A stretch of DNA of 64,000 nucleotides from Actinomycetota bacterium. Lineage in GTDB: Bacteria; Actinomycetota; Actinomycetes; Actinomycetales; Dermatophilaceae. Of the stretch, positions 1 to 7,478 are shown piece after piece (the first letter of the stretch is position 1; every line of letters begins with the position of its first letter). The DNA is taken from assembly GCA_020161815.1 (NCBI GenBank), contig JAIUOP010000010.1, positions 1 to 64,000 on the forward strand. Reading direction: 5' to 3'. The position numbers and the translations under genes are program-made. The notes under the pieces are model-generated. The model worked only from the letters and a program-made list of their open reading frames with translations, was not told the DNA's origin and did no database searches.

Positions 1-87
1 TGCGTGGTGACGACGGCTGACTAGGCATCGCCACCGTCGCCACGCAGGGCCCTCAAGGACTGCTACAACACGCGAAGAACGAGGAGC

Positions 88-180
88 GGGGACTTCTACT
101 TGGCCACCACCGGGGACTGGTCATGGCCACCAGCGGGGACCGCTACCTGGCCACCAGTGGGGACTTTTTCATGGCCACGG
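88..180. repeat. Four-unit tandem repeat, transposon-end-like
   Basis: The sequence TGGCCAC recurs with a 23-24 bp period, and between copies lies a GGGGACT block. This iterated pattern resembles the subterminal transposase-binding repeats of IS21-type elements, but no transposase gene is in the window, so the assignment is inference. The rest of positions 1-391 shows no credible gene; the first bases may belong to a feature left of the window. Confidence 0.45.
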
Positions 181-391
181 ACAATCAACGCAAGGTCGGC
201 ACTTTGGGAGGGATTCCCACACCTATGCCGAGAATGAGGATGGGGAGACGGAGCAGTCTCGAGGGACCTCCTCTTGTCGCCGCCCGCCTATTGTCCGTGG
301 CCCGTCACCCGGCATGATGTCTTGTTCTCGGCGGCCTCCTCGCGGCCACTTCCCTCGTGGCATGCTGGAGGTACTCGAGCCACGAGATGTG

Positions 392-1438
392 TCAGTTCTT
401 CGGCGAGTCGCTGTAACTGACGGGGTCGATCACGAGTGGCAGCCTCAGTTGCGGCGCGAAAGCTCGGGCGAATAGATCCTCAAACTCGCTGTTCGACGTT
501 GAGATTCGCATCAGCGTCATGACCGTCGAGATCTGCCGGTCGAGGTGAACGTTGCCTGTGTCCGCTGTGAGGTGCTGGTGGTGGCGGCGAGCGCGGTTGC
601 CCCGCTCGTTCTTGGGGTTAACCCGCTGAAGCTCCTCGGTCACCCCAACCGGCAGTGCGTCGTAAATGTACCGATTGATCAGCGTTCCCACATAGCCGGG
701 TCGCTTGTTGCTCCCCTTTTCGTAATCCCACCCCTGGAGACGGTAGACCTGCTCGAAGAACTCGTCGGGAAACACCCGCACCCATCTCCGGAACTCCGCT
801 GAGACATATCCCTCCAGGATGACCCGCAACTCATCCCGAGCGCGCCGCTCCTGAAATCCTGTCGCCTCATCGACCAATGCCACGATTCCGACGGTGGCCA
901 ATCCCCGGTACAGCACCTCGGCAGCTGCCGCAGCCCCTACCTGCTTGTTGTCGAGCGCACCTGCCGCTTTGGCGTCGATGTAAACCAGGCAAACGAGTGG
1001 GAGCATCTCAGCTCGGTAGCCGAGCGCACGCCCGGCCTCGCCCGCGACTCGGTAGGCAATCGGCTCATCAAGCTCCCTGAGTCGCTCGCTGATGAAGGGC
1101 TGCAGATTATTTGCGAGCAGGAAGGGCGCTCGCACTTCGGACGAGCCTCTCGTGCGCCGCGACTTCTCGGGGTTCCGGCCAAGCGCCTGCAGCACCGCCG
1201 ACTGACTCACCACTCGCGTCCCGTCGTCCAGCACTGCGCAAGTAATGCTTAGATCGCCGATCCGGATCTCGCCAGTGCTTTCCGCAACATGCACGTCTCC
1301 CCAGCGGGCGGCGGCCGCCTCTGAGGCAATCACGCGGCGCTCTTCCGGGCTTAGCTTGGCCGCACGGGCACGCCCTCCCTTCCGAGCCAGCTCTGTGGCG
1401 GTGTCCGCTTGGCTGCCGCGGCGTGTCATCTCTCCCAT
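392..1438 (-). CDS. P63C domain-containing protein
   Basis: The C-terminal half carries the P63C signature: an FFEQVYRLQGW block, then RPGYVG, and then a LNPKNERGNR-like stretch followed by RRHHQHL. Here it reads RVNPKNERGNR, about 90 residues before the end. P63C proteins are known from phages and mobile elements and have no settled function. The N-terminus is basic, with an ELARKGGRARA segment. I start at the ATG giving MGEMTRRGS because AGGG lies 8 bases upstream; a longer frame adds 48 residues of repetitive Cys/His-rich sequence that is really the palindromic promoter region. The length is 348 residues. Family assignment is fairly sure; its role in this element is unknown. Confidence 0.7.
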   Translation of the reverse strand: MGEMTRRGSQADTATELARKGGRARAAKLSPEERRVIASEAAAARWGDVHVAESTGEIRIGDLSITCAVLDDGTRVVSQSAVLQALGRNPEKSRRTRGSSEVRAPFLLANNLQPFISERLRELDEPIAYRVAGEAGRALGYRAEMLPLVCLVYIDAKAAGALDNKQVGAAAAAEVLYRGLATVGIVALVDEATGFQERRARDELRVILEGYVSAEFRRWVRVFPDEFFEQVYRLQGWDYEKGSNKRPGYVGTLINRYIYDALPVGVTEELQRVNPKNERGNRARRHHQHLTADTGNVHLDRQISTVMTLMRISTSNSEFEDLFARAFAPQLRLPLVIDPVSYSDSPKN

Positions 1439-1478
1439 TCGGAAAACCCTTCTCGATGCTTGCTGGCATGCATCGTAG

Positions 1479-1508
1479 CAGCCTGCATGCTGGCAAGCAT
1501 GCAGGCTG
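1479..1508. promoter_or_regulatory. Perfect 13-bp inverted repeat upstream of the P63C gene (operator candidate)
   Basis: The arms CAGCCTGCATGCT and AGCATGCAGGCTG are exact reverse complements around a 4-base loop. A related imperfect half-site, TGCTTGCTGGCATGC, lies just before it at about 1459-1473. Both sit 20-70 bp upstream of the P63C start, where a repressor or autoregulator would act. There is no T-tract, so a terminator is less likely. The remainder of the 1439-1779 gap shows nothing else. Confidence 0.45.
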
Positions 1509-1779
1509 CCGGAGAGCCCCAAACCAAGACGCTCTCCCAGATCTACGGGCGCCGACTTGGACATCGGCATTCCGCTGACCAAGCGCCAGGCCAGCGGTCG
1601 CCGTGCGCCGAGCGCGTACCACCGATGCGATCGTCGCCGCCGCAGTCGAGGTCCTGGTTGAGCGCGCGAGACAGCGCGTCCCGTGCATCAACCCTGGAGT
1701 CGTCCCAACATGCTTGCGACGATTGCCACGGCAGACTCAGGACCAGCGCTTCCCAACCGTCACACACCCTCGGCACCGG

Positions 1780-2223
1780 TCAGCGGCGGTGGCCGCGCCG
1801 GACCATTGCGCCCACAAGTTCGTTGACAGCTCCGGCCAGTTCTTCCAAGTCTCGGTCATAGACCCGGCCGGTCTCGACGCGCCTCGTCAGATCCCTAATG
1901 GCCGTCACCCAATCGCTCGTCGCCGACGGCCACCGCACCGCCTCGACTTCGACCTGCCGAGTGTGATGCTGGACGACTGTGACCGTCTTGATGCGCTCGA
2001 TGTCGCGCTCGACAACCTTCACCGCAGCCAGCCCGTCGGCTGCGGCCCGGCGCCGTTCGGATGCCCGCGTCCGGCAGGTCGAGGAACACCACTTCGGCAT
2101 GCGACCGCGGACCTGAACAATGACCGGCCCGCCACACCAGCCGCACTCCAAGACCTGCCCCGGCGCCCGCGGGGACTTCCGCGCAATCGCCCGATCACCT
2201 GCCTTCTCGACCGACGATTTCAT
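1780..2223 (-). CDS. Small zinc-ribbon protein of unknown function
   Basis: The protein has 147 residues. Near residues 28-52 it has CGWCGGP followed about 15 residues later by WCSSTC, giving a four-cysteine zinc site of the kind seen in many actinobacterial phage and island proteins. An Arg-rich stretch (RTRASERRRAA) follows at once. The C-terminal half looks helical and charged. It is transcribed toward the P63C gene, with a gap of about 340 bp containing a palindrome. A DNA-binding or phage-derived regulatory role is possible but not shown. Confidence 0.55.
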   Translation of the reverse strand: MKSSVEKAGDRAIARKSPRAPGQVLECGWCGGPVIVQVRGRMPKWCSSTCRTRASERRRAAADGLAAVKVVERDIERIKTVTVVQHHTRQVEVEAVRWPSATSDWVTAIRDLTRRVETGRVYDRDLEELAGAVNELVGAMVRRGHRR

Positions 2224-2362
2224 TCACTCATTACATCACAGCGAAATGACGCTACTCCGCGAATGCATGAGGTGTGTCTGACATTGCTTGAGCACGAATC
2301 GTGGGCCCGTCGAGCTGTCAACGGCGAGCCATTTTGAGATTTACCCGGGAGTACGAGACGGC

Positions 2363-2622
2363 GTGAGACAGATCGCGACTTCAGCGGTGGACTTTGAGAC
2401 ACCAGCCGCAGAAATTGAGACGCGGCCGACCTGTCACATCCCCATCTGCCGGTTGATCGCGGTCGCTCCGATCTCGACAGCGAGGTCGCGACCCGCGTTG
2501 CCGAGGTAGGCGGCGGTCTTACTGAACCAGCCCTTCCTGTCGGCGGGGAGCGATTCTGGGAAATACTCGCGAGTTCGGGACAGGTGGGACAGATCGGCCA
2601 CTTCAGCGGCGGATTTTGGGAC
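2363..2622. repeat. Direct pair of about 38-bp transposon-end-like repeats
   Basis: Copies at 2363-2400 and 2584-2622 share the order GAGACA or GGGACA, GATCG, ACTTCAGCGG, GGA and TTTGAGAC or TTTGGGAC, with only a few differences. Further GAGAC half-motifs lie around 2330-2420. An inverted relative is found at 6958-6985. They look like relic subterminal repeats of an insertion sequence. The gene-free stretch 2224-2753 holds these repeats and nothing else I can support. Confidence 0.45.
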
Positions 2623-2753
2623 GAACCCTTCCCCCAGCCTCGACTCGGCGAGGCCGGCTTCAGGTTCCTGGTTGACTCCCCCCTGGACCGATCAGCGGCA
2701 GGAGCGCCTTACCTCTCCGCGGCATGAGCGGAAGCCGTGCTCCTTGGTCTTGG

Positions 2754-3065
2754 TCAGCCTTCGGCTACCCGCTTGAGCGCTCGGCGCAGATCCCGCAGCG
2801 CCGGGACACCACGTAAGCCCTCTGGGGTGGGGTAGAGCCGACACGCCATTGCTGCGGGGGCGGCGGGGTCTTCGAAGGGGTCGGAGCCGTTGACCAGGAT
2901 CGTCGGAGAGCCCGCGAAGCCGCGTCGACGCGCTTGGTCCTGGCTGGTGATGACCGTGTGTGTGACCGTTGCCTGCACTCCGGTTTCCGCCACGGCGGTG
3001 GTGATCAGCTCGGCGGCGGCGGCCTCGTGGGGACAGTCCGGCACGACTAGCAGTTCGATCTCCAT
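2754..3065 (-). CDS. Thioredoxin-fold small protein
   Basis: The 103-residue protein starts MEIELLVVPDCPHE, a beta strand leading to a redox-site-like loop with only one cysteine (DCPH rather than CxxC). Near residue 53 it has the GSPTILVNG block, a cis-proline turn typical of thioredoxin-like proteins. Relatives are common beside metal- and mercury-handling genes in Actinobacteria. The start lies 2 bp after the stop of the gene upstream on the same strand, so the two are probably cotranscribed. With a single visible active-site cysteine it may act as a binding or reductase-like protein; the reaction is not known. Confidence 0.6.
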   Translation of the reverse strand: MEIELLVVPDCPHEAAAAELITTAVAETGVQATVTHTVITSQDQARRRGFAGSPTILVNGSDPFEDPAAPAAMACRLYPTPEGLRGVPALRDLRRALKRVAEG

Positions 3066-3067
3066 GG

Positions 3068-3379
3068 CTACGGAAGGTACCTGTCAAGCCACCTGAGCTT
3101 TGCGCCGATGAATCTGTTGTGGTGCCAGCCTCGGCGAATCACCAAGGCGCGCAGGTCGCGGAACCGGTCACGGACGAGCGCTGCCGGGCCTTGCTTCCCC
3201 TCTCCCTCAATCTCCCGCGCCCGGTGGTGCACGAAGTGCGCGCAGCCCAGGCAGAGGTGCACCTCAGGGTGGTCACCGAGGTTCACCATGCGGTCGGGGG
3301 CGTCGATGGTGCCGCAGCACCAGCAGTGGACGCTCCCGTCTTCGGGGAGGTCGATGGAGGTGACCGGGTCGGCGCTCAT
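3068..3379 (-). CDS. Small CxxC zinc-binding protein, unknown function
   Basis: From the ATG giving MSADPVTSID the protein has 103 residues. It shows two cysteine pairs, CWCCG near residue 20 and CLGC near residue 43, followed by HFVHHRAREIEG, which suggests one zinc-ribbon domain. The C-terminus is basic and aromatic (RRGWHHNRFIGAKLRWLDRYLP). No strong ribosome binding site precedes the chosen ATG, and an upstream frame extension exists, so the start is uncertain. It is closely followed by the thioredoxin-like gene, which suggests a two-gene unit. Confidence 0.5.
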   Translation of the reverse strand: MSADPVTSIDLPEDGSVHCWCCGTIDAPDRMVNLGDHPEVHLCLGCAHFVHHRAREIEGEGKQGPAALVRDRFRDLRALVIRRGWHHNRFIGAKLRWLDRYLP

Positions 3380-3508
3380 GTGCTCAGTGTGAGTGCACTG
3401 ACGACCGTGAGCAACTGACCGCATCACGCGCGCCGGCGTCCGTCCCGGGCGACAGTCCAATTACTGCGGGTGCGGGCGTTCCCGTGCGCGCGACGACGGT
3501 GGGTCGCC

Positions 3509-4036
3509 TCATCCCTGGCGCGCACTTGCCAGGGTCAACTGCCGTCTGTGGTGGTCGTAGTGCTGGGTGGGGTAGTGGTAAACCTCGAGCAGTGTCATGA
3601 AGTCCCTGAAGTAGGGGTCCCAGCCCACCGGGAAGTGCATGCCCCGAGCCAAGGACTCATCTGACTGGGCCCGAAGGGACCGTTGGAGGCCGGTGACTAC
3701 GCGGTCCATCAGCCCCTGGATCCGCGCGTAGCCCAACACGCGGGCTCCGAAGAGGGAGCCGACGTAGTTGACGACGTGGAAAGGACGGGTGCCCGCGTTG
3801 AGCACGAACGCAAATCGGCGGGAAGCGCTATCCGGGAGCCGAGAGAAGCCCCAGACGATCAACCGCAGGTTCCGCACCAAGAGATACCCAAACAGCATGT
3901 GAAAGAGCAGTTGCTCATTGTTCCACTTCGTGCCGTTGGTGGGTTGACGCAGCTCGCCGACGGTGGCGCTGTCCAGCAGTCCTCGGAAGTCGTCCCGGAC
4001 ACGATCCAGTTCGGCGTAGATCTGGTCCTGGTCCAT
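3509..4036 (-). CDS. DinB-like four-helix protein
   Basis: The 175-residue protein has the DinB/YfiT layout: an N-terminal helix with RDDFRGLLDSAT, a WNNEQLLFHMLFGYLLVRNL block near residues 40-60, and late histidines (YHYPTQHYDHHRRQ) that could complete a metal site. DinB-family proteins often act as metal-dependent thiol (mycothiol or bacillithiol) transferases in detoxification. GGGAGG six bases upstream fixes the start at MDQDQIY. It lies next to a metal-efflux operon on the opposite strand, which fits a detoxification cargo. The substrate is not known. Confidence 0.6.
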   Translation of the reverse strand: MDQDQIYAELDRVRDDFRGLLDSATVGELRQPTNGTKWNNEQLLFHMLFGYLLVRNLRLIVWGFSRLPDSASRRFAFVLNAGTRPFHVVNYVGSLFGARVLGYARIQGLMDRVVTGLQRSLRAQSDESLARGMHFPVGWDPYFRDFMTLLEVYHYPTQHYDHHRRQLTLASARQG

Positions 4037-4183
4037 GGTTGCCTCCCGGGTCGCCGCCCCACTGGTCAACGCTAGCCCCGCGCGGAGGACCTTGCCCATC
4101 CGCTCGTCGGCACGGTCTGTGGCCGGGCCTTCAGGTGTATCGAGCGACACTGCCGCCCCAGCAGTGAACGACAGCGCGCCGCC

Positions 4184-4214
4184 TGGTTGCGCGATCGCGG
4201 GGACCGTGCAACCA
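4184..4214. promoter_or_regulatory. Inverted repeat before the CmtR-like gene (operator candidate)
   Basis: TGGTTGC and GCAACCA form an inverted repeat separated by 17 bases, ending 7 bases before the regulator's ATG. ArsR-family sensors usually repress their own operon from such a site. The match is to position and symmetry, not to a known CmtR box. Confidence 0.35.
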
Positions 4215-4221
4215 TCGTCTC

Positions 4222-4620
4222 ATGGCGATGACAAAGACAGTTGGCGATGCATTGGCGCCGCAGCGGCCCCTGACTGCGGCTGCGTGCTTGTTCCACGGCT
4301 TCTCTGACGCCTCGCGTCTGGAGATTCTGCGCCACCTGGCTCTCGGTGAGCATCGCGTTGTCGACCTCACCGCGCACTTGGGGCTGGCGCAATCCACGGT
4401 CTCCAAGCACCTGGCTTGCCTTCGCGACTGCGGCTTGGTGACCTCGCGGGTGGAGGGTCGGGCCTCGGTGTTCGCCCTGGCTCATCCCGAGGCCCTGATG
4501 GACCTCCTTGCGGCCGCTGAGCGCCTACTCGGCTTGGCCGGTGATGCTGTTGTCCTGTGCCCGGTCTACGGCCTCGATGGCACCGTCACCGCCGCGGACG
4601 AGGAGGAGCCCGCGCGATGA
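4222..4620 (+). CDS. ArsR-family metal sensor, CmtR-like
   Basis: The 132-residue protein is a winged-helix ArsR/SmtB repressor. The recognition helix region reads LAQSTVSKHLACLRDCGLV, with Cys66 and Cys70 placed as in the Mycobacterium cadmium/lead sensor CmtR, and a third cysteine at about 113 (VVLCP) can complete that thiolate site. By analogy, metal binding should release the operator and turn on the downstream efflux genes. Its stop overlaps the start of the CDF gene by 4 bp, so it heads the operon. The metal is inferred (Cd/Pb/Zn) from the three cysteines. Confidence 0.75.
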   Translation: MAMTKTVGDALAPQRPLTAAACLFHGFSDASRLEILRHLALGEHRVVDLTAHLGLAQSTVSKHLACLRDCGLVTSRVEGRASVFALAHPEALMDLLAAAERLLGLAGDAVVLCPVYGLDGTVTAADEEEPAR

Positions 4621-5264
4621 CGACCGTGGAGCTGAGCGCACCGGAGGTGGAGCGGCTGACCCGCCGCGGGCTGCGCTTGGCGCAGTTCACCGTCGCCTAC
4701 AACGTCGTTGAAGGCATCATCGCGATCACTGCCGGTGTCATGGCCGGGCTGGTCTCGGTGATCGGGTTCGGCATCGACTCCGGGATCGAGTCCATCGCCG
4801 CGTTCCTGGTCGCCCTGCGCCTGTCCGCCCGGCTGCGTCATGGCGAGGCGGACGAGGAGAAGGAGCGCCTCGTCCTGCGAGCCGTCGCCGTGACGTTCTT
4901 CATCCTTGCCGCGTACGTGACCATCGAAGGCATCCGCAGCCTTGTCGACAGCGCAAGGCCCGACGCCTCCCCGATCGCCCTGGTGCTGCTCACCACCTCC
5001 GTGGTCGTCATGCCGCTCCTGGCAGCCGCGAAGCGGCGCGTGGGCCTGGCACTGCGGGACAACCTCATCCTCGCCGACGCCGCAGAGACCCGGATCTGCG
5101 TCCTGCTGAGCATCTCCACCCTCGCCGGGATCGGCCTGTTCCAGCTGACCGGCGCCGCGTGGCTCGATCCCGTTGCCGGCTTCGTCATCGCCGCCTTCGC
5201 GATCCACGAAGGCAGAGAGGCCTGGGAGGGCGAGCTGGTCGAGGACGATGACTATGACGAGTGA
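4617..5264 (+). CDS. CDF-type cation transporter
   Basis: The 215-residue protein has five to six hydrophobic segments. A GFGIDSGIESIAA motif near residue 50 matches the metal-site helix of cation diffusion facilitators. Later LADAAETRICVLLS near residue 145 matches the second metal-site helix of the family. It lacks the cytoplasmic C-terminal domain of full-length CDF proteins and ends with an acidic tail (EDDDYDE). It is translationally coupled to the sensor gene (ATGA overlap) and overlaps the next gene. Probable role: export of a divalent metal across the cell membrane. Confidence 0.72.
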   Translation: MTTVELSAPEVERLTRRGLRLAQFTVAYNVVEGIIAITAGVMAGLVSVIGFGIDSGIESIAAFLVALRLSARLRHGEADEEKERLVLRAVAVTFFILAAYVTIEGIRSLVDSARPDASPIALVLLTTSVVVMPLLAAAKRRVGLALRDNLILADAAETRICVLLSISTLAGIGLFQLTGAAWLDPVAGFVIAAFAIHEGREAWEGELVEDDDYDE

Positions 5265-5889
5265 GCTCGCCGCCACGGCGGGACTCGGCCTGTACATCCT
5301 CGGCGTCCTCGTCACGTTCGGTGTTCGGACCTGGGCGCACCAGCAGGCCACCGGCAGTTCAGGGTTCCGCCGCCTGTCCGGGCCGCCCGGGTCAGCGCCG
5401 TGGTGGGGCGGGGTCCTGTTCGCCGCCGCGCTGGTCCTGACCGCGCTCGGTCTCATCCTTGCGGCCACCGGCACCGTGCCCGCAGCACCCCTGCCGGCCG
5501 CTGCCGTATGGGCCGGGCTGGCCGTGGCGCTCACCGGATTCGCCACAGTGGTCCTGGCCCAAAGCGGGATGGGCACCTCCTGGCGCATCGGTGTGGATCC
5601 CACCGAGCGCACCGCCCTGATCACCGGTGGCCCGTTCGCCATCGTCCGCAACCCGATCTTCACCGCCATGTCCACAGCCCTGGCAGGGTTGGTGGTGGCG
5701 ACCCCGACCGTGCTGACGGCCGCCGGACTGGTGTGCCTGGTCGTCGCCGTCCAGCTGCAGGTCCGCGTCGTCGAAGAGCCCTACCTGCTAGCCACCCATG
5801 GCAAGACCTACGCCGCCTACGCGGCGCGGGTGGGACGGTTCGTGCCCGGTGCCGGGCGACTGCACACGAGCAACCCGGTGGTGCGCTGA
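5254..5889 (+). CDS. Isoprenylcysteine carboxyl methyltransferase (ICMT)-like membrane methyltransferase
   Basis: The protein has about 211 residues and four to five membrane segments. The C-terminal part carries the ICMT/PEMT pattern: GGPFAIVRNPIFTAM near residue 126, then EEPYLLATHGKTYAAYAARV, as in bacterial ICMT-like proteins of unknown substrate. Such genes often accompany CDF transporters in actinobacterial metal-resistance clusters. The start is either of two ATGs 6 bp apart; I give the second. It overlaps the preceding gene by about 11 bp and the next by the TGATG junction, so it lies inside one operon. Confidence 0.68.
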   Translation: MTSELAATAGLGLYILGVLVTFGVRTWAHQQATGSSGFRRLSGPPGSAPWWGGVLFAAALVLTALGLILAATGTVPAAPLPAAAVWAGLAVALTGFATVVLAQSGMGTSWRIGVDPTERTALITGGPFAIVRNPIFTAMSTALAGLVVATPTVLTAAGLVCLVVAVQLQVRVVEEPYLLATHGKTYAAYAARVGRFVPGAGRLHTSNPVVR

Positions 5890-6806
5890 TGGGTGCCGGG
5901 CACGACCACGCTGCAGGCACCGCCACCGGGCGTCACCGCCGGCGCCTGGTGCTGGTCCTGGTTCTGACGCTGTCGGTGGTGGGCGTCCAGGTGGTCGGCG
6001 GCCTGATGTCCGGTTCGCTGGCACTGCTGGCCGATGCCGGGCACATGCTCACCGACGCCACCGGCGTCGCGATCGCCCTGATCGCCACCGTGATCGCTGC
6101 CCGGCCAGCTACCAACGCCCGCACCTTCGGACTCCAGCGCGGCGAGATCCTCGCTGCCCTGACGAACGCAGTGCTGCTCGGCGTGCTCGCCGTGTGGGTC
6201 ATCACGGCCGCGGTCCGCAGGTGGAACGACCCACCCGAGGTCGCCAGCGGCCTGATGCTCGTCGTCGCTGTCGCCGGCGCGACCGCGAACCTCATCAGCC
6301 TGCTCATTCTGCGCAGCGCACGCGAGGAGAGCCTCAACGTTCGGGGCGCCTACCTAGAGGTCCTCGGCGATCTGATCGGGTCCGTCGCTGTCATCATCGC
6401 CGCGGTCGTCATCACGACCACCGGGTACACCCGCGCCGACATCATCGCCTCGGTCGGCATCGGCCTGTTCATCCTCCCGCGCGCATGGTCGCTCCTGCGG
6501 GACGTTCTCGACGTGCTGCTCGAGGCGACACCCAAGGGCATGGATCTGGACCGGGTCCGTGAGCACATCCGCGGCGTACCCGGGGTGCTCGACGTGCACG
6601 ACCTCCACGCGTGGACCATCACCAGCGGCGTGCCGGTGCTGTCCGCGCACGTCGTTGTCGACGAGGAATGCATCGACACCGGCCGCACCGGACAGGTCCT
6701 GGACCAGTTGGCCGCCTGCCTAGGTGAGCACTTCGACACCGACCACTGCACCTTCCAGCTCGAGCCCGCCGGCCACGGCTCACACGAACCTCACCAACAC
6801 GCCTGA
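5889..6806 (+). CDS. czcD: CzcD-like zinc/cadmium/cobalt efflux transporter
   Basis: The 305-residue protein is a full-length CDF exporter. A His-rich start (GAGHDHAAG) precedes six membrane helices. LLADAGHMLTDA near residues 47-58 carries the first metal site, and LEVLGDLIGSV near residue 157 the second. The cytoplasmic domain has VHDLHAWTI and ends with a His-rich tail. It starts at the ATG overlapping the previous stop (TGATG). It is the last gene of the metal operon; probable role is proton-coupled export of Zn, Cd or Co. Confidence 0.85.
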   Translation: MGAGHDHAAGTATGRHRRRLVLVLVLTLSVVGVQVVGGLMSGSLALLADAGHMLTDATGVAIALIATVIAARPATNARTFGLQRGEILAALTNAVLLGVLAVWVITAAVRRWNDPPEVASGLMLVVAVAGATANLISLLILRSAREESLNVRGAYLEVLGDLIGSVAVIIAAVVITTTGYTRADIIASVGIGLFILPRAWSLLRDVLDVLLEATPKGMDLDRVREHIRGVPGVLDVHDLHAWTITSGVPVLSAHVVVDEECIDTGRTGQVLDQLAACLGEHFDTDHCTFQLEPAGHGSHEPHQHA

Positions 6807-6957
6807 GGCCCGCGGTCAAGATCGTGAACCCGGGTGAACAACGGACCGTTCGCGCGTTCACGTGGACGCACGGTCATCGGCATGTCCGGTAAGGACCGTG
6901 CCCCGCGCAGCTGCGGAGACGTCGACGTCGAGCTGCGCAGGCTGACCTCGTGATGGC

Positions 6958-6985
6958 CGTCTCAGAATCCCCCGCTGAAGCAGTC
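6958..6985 (-). repeat. Inverted relative of the 2.4-2.6 kb repeats
   Basis: Read on the minus strand this contains GCTTCAGCGGGGGATTC followed by TGAGAC, matching the TTCAGCGG...GAGAC core of the repeats at 2363 and 2584 but in opposite orientation. The metal operon and its left neighbours therefore lie between inverted copies, as in a relic composite element. The rest of the 6807-7053 gap shows only GAGAC-like half-motifs. Confidence 0.4.
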
Positions 6986-7122
6986 TCATTATCGACCGCC
7001 CAGGCAGGCGCCTGTCTCAGAGTCGTGCGCCGCTGACACGAGCTGACGTCACCGTGATCCGGAGAGACGCCACCTGCGCTTTTGGAGTTCAACGCCGAGT
7101 GTTCGGCGGCGGACGAAGGAGC

Positions 7123-7464
7123 GTGATCGAGTTGACCTCACAGCAGGCGGCACGACAGCGGGCACGGCGCCGGGCCATGGACCCTGCGATGAGAGCCCGC
7201 ATCGCCGCAGCGCATCGGGACCAACGCATCAGTCGCCTGGCCACCAAACTCGCGATCACATTGGCGCGTAGAGACGAGGCGATCGAGCGCTGGGACCGGC
7301 GCGTCGGTGACGTGCTCGTCGCGCTTACCCGCGGAGAGCACCTGACCCTCGACGAGGCAGTGGCCTGGTCGGGCATCACGCTCACCAAACGCGAGGCCCG
7401 CCGCATGCGCCGGCTGGCCGAGAGTCAGTCCGGCGAGGCCCCCCAGAATGACCCCGCAGAGTAA
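7123..7464 (+). CDS. Small basic protein preceding the Type ISP enzyme
   Basis: From the GTG giving VIELTSQQAAR the protein has 113 residues; a GTG at 7054 would add 23. An AAGGAG lies only one base before the chosen GTG, so the start is unsure. The sequence is Arg/Ala-rich (RQRARRRAMDPAMRARIAAAHRDQR), and its end (LTLDEAVAWSGITLTKREARRMRRLAE) could form a helix-turn-helix. It stops 14 bp before the restriction-modification gene and is surely cotranscribed with it. A controller-like role is possible. I do not recognise the family. Confidence 0.5.
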   Translation: MIELTSQQAARQRARRRAMDPAMRARIAAAHRDQRISRLATKLAITLARRDEAIERWDRRVGDVLVALTRGEHLTLDEAVAWSGITLTKREARRMRRLAESQSGEAPQNDPAE

Positions 7465-7478
7465 GGCAGTATCGACCC

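Noticed and set aside
88..180. Coding gene from the frame at 123
   Set aside because: The 64-codon frame is just the translated tandem repeat and has no ribosome binding site.
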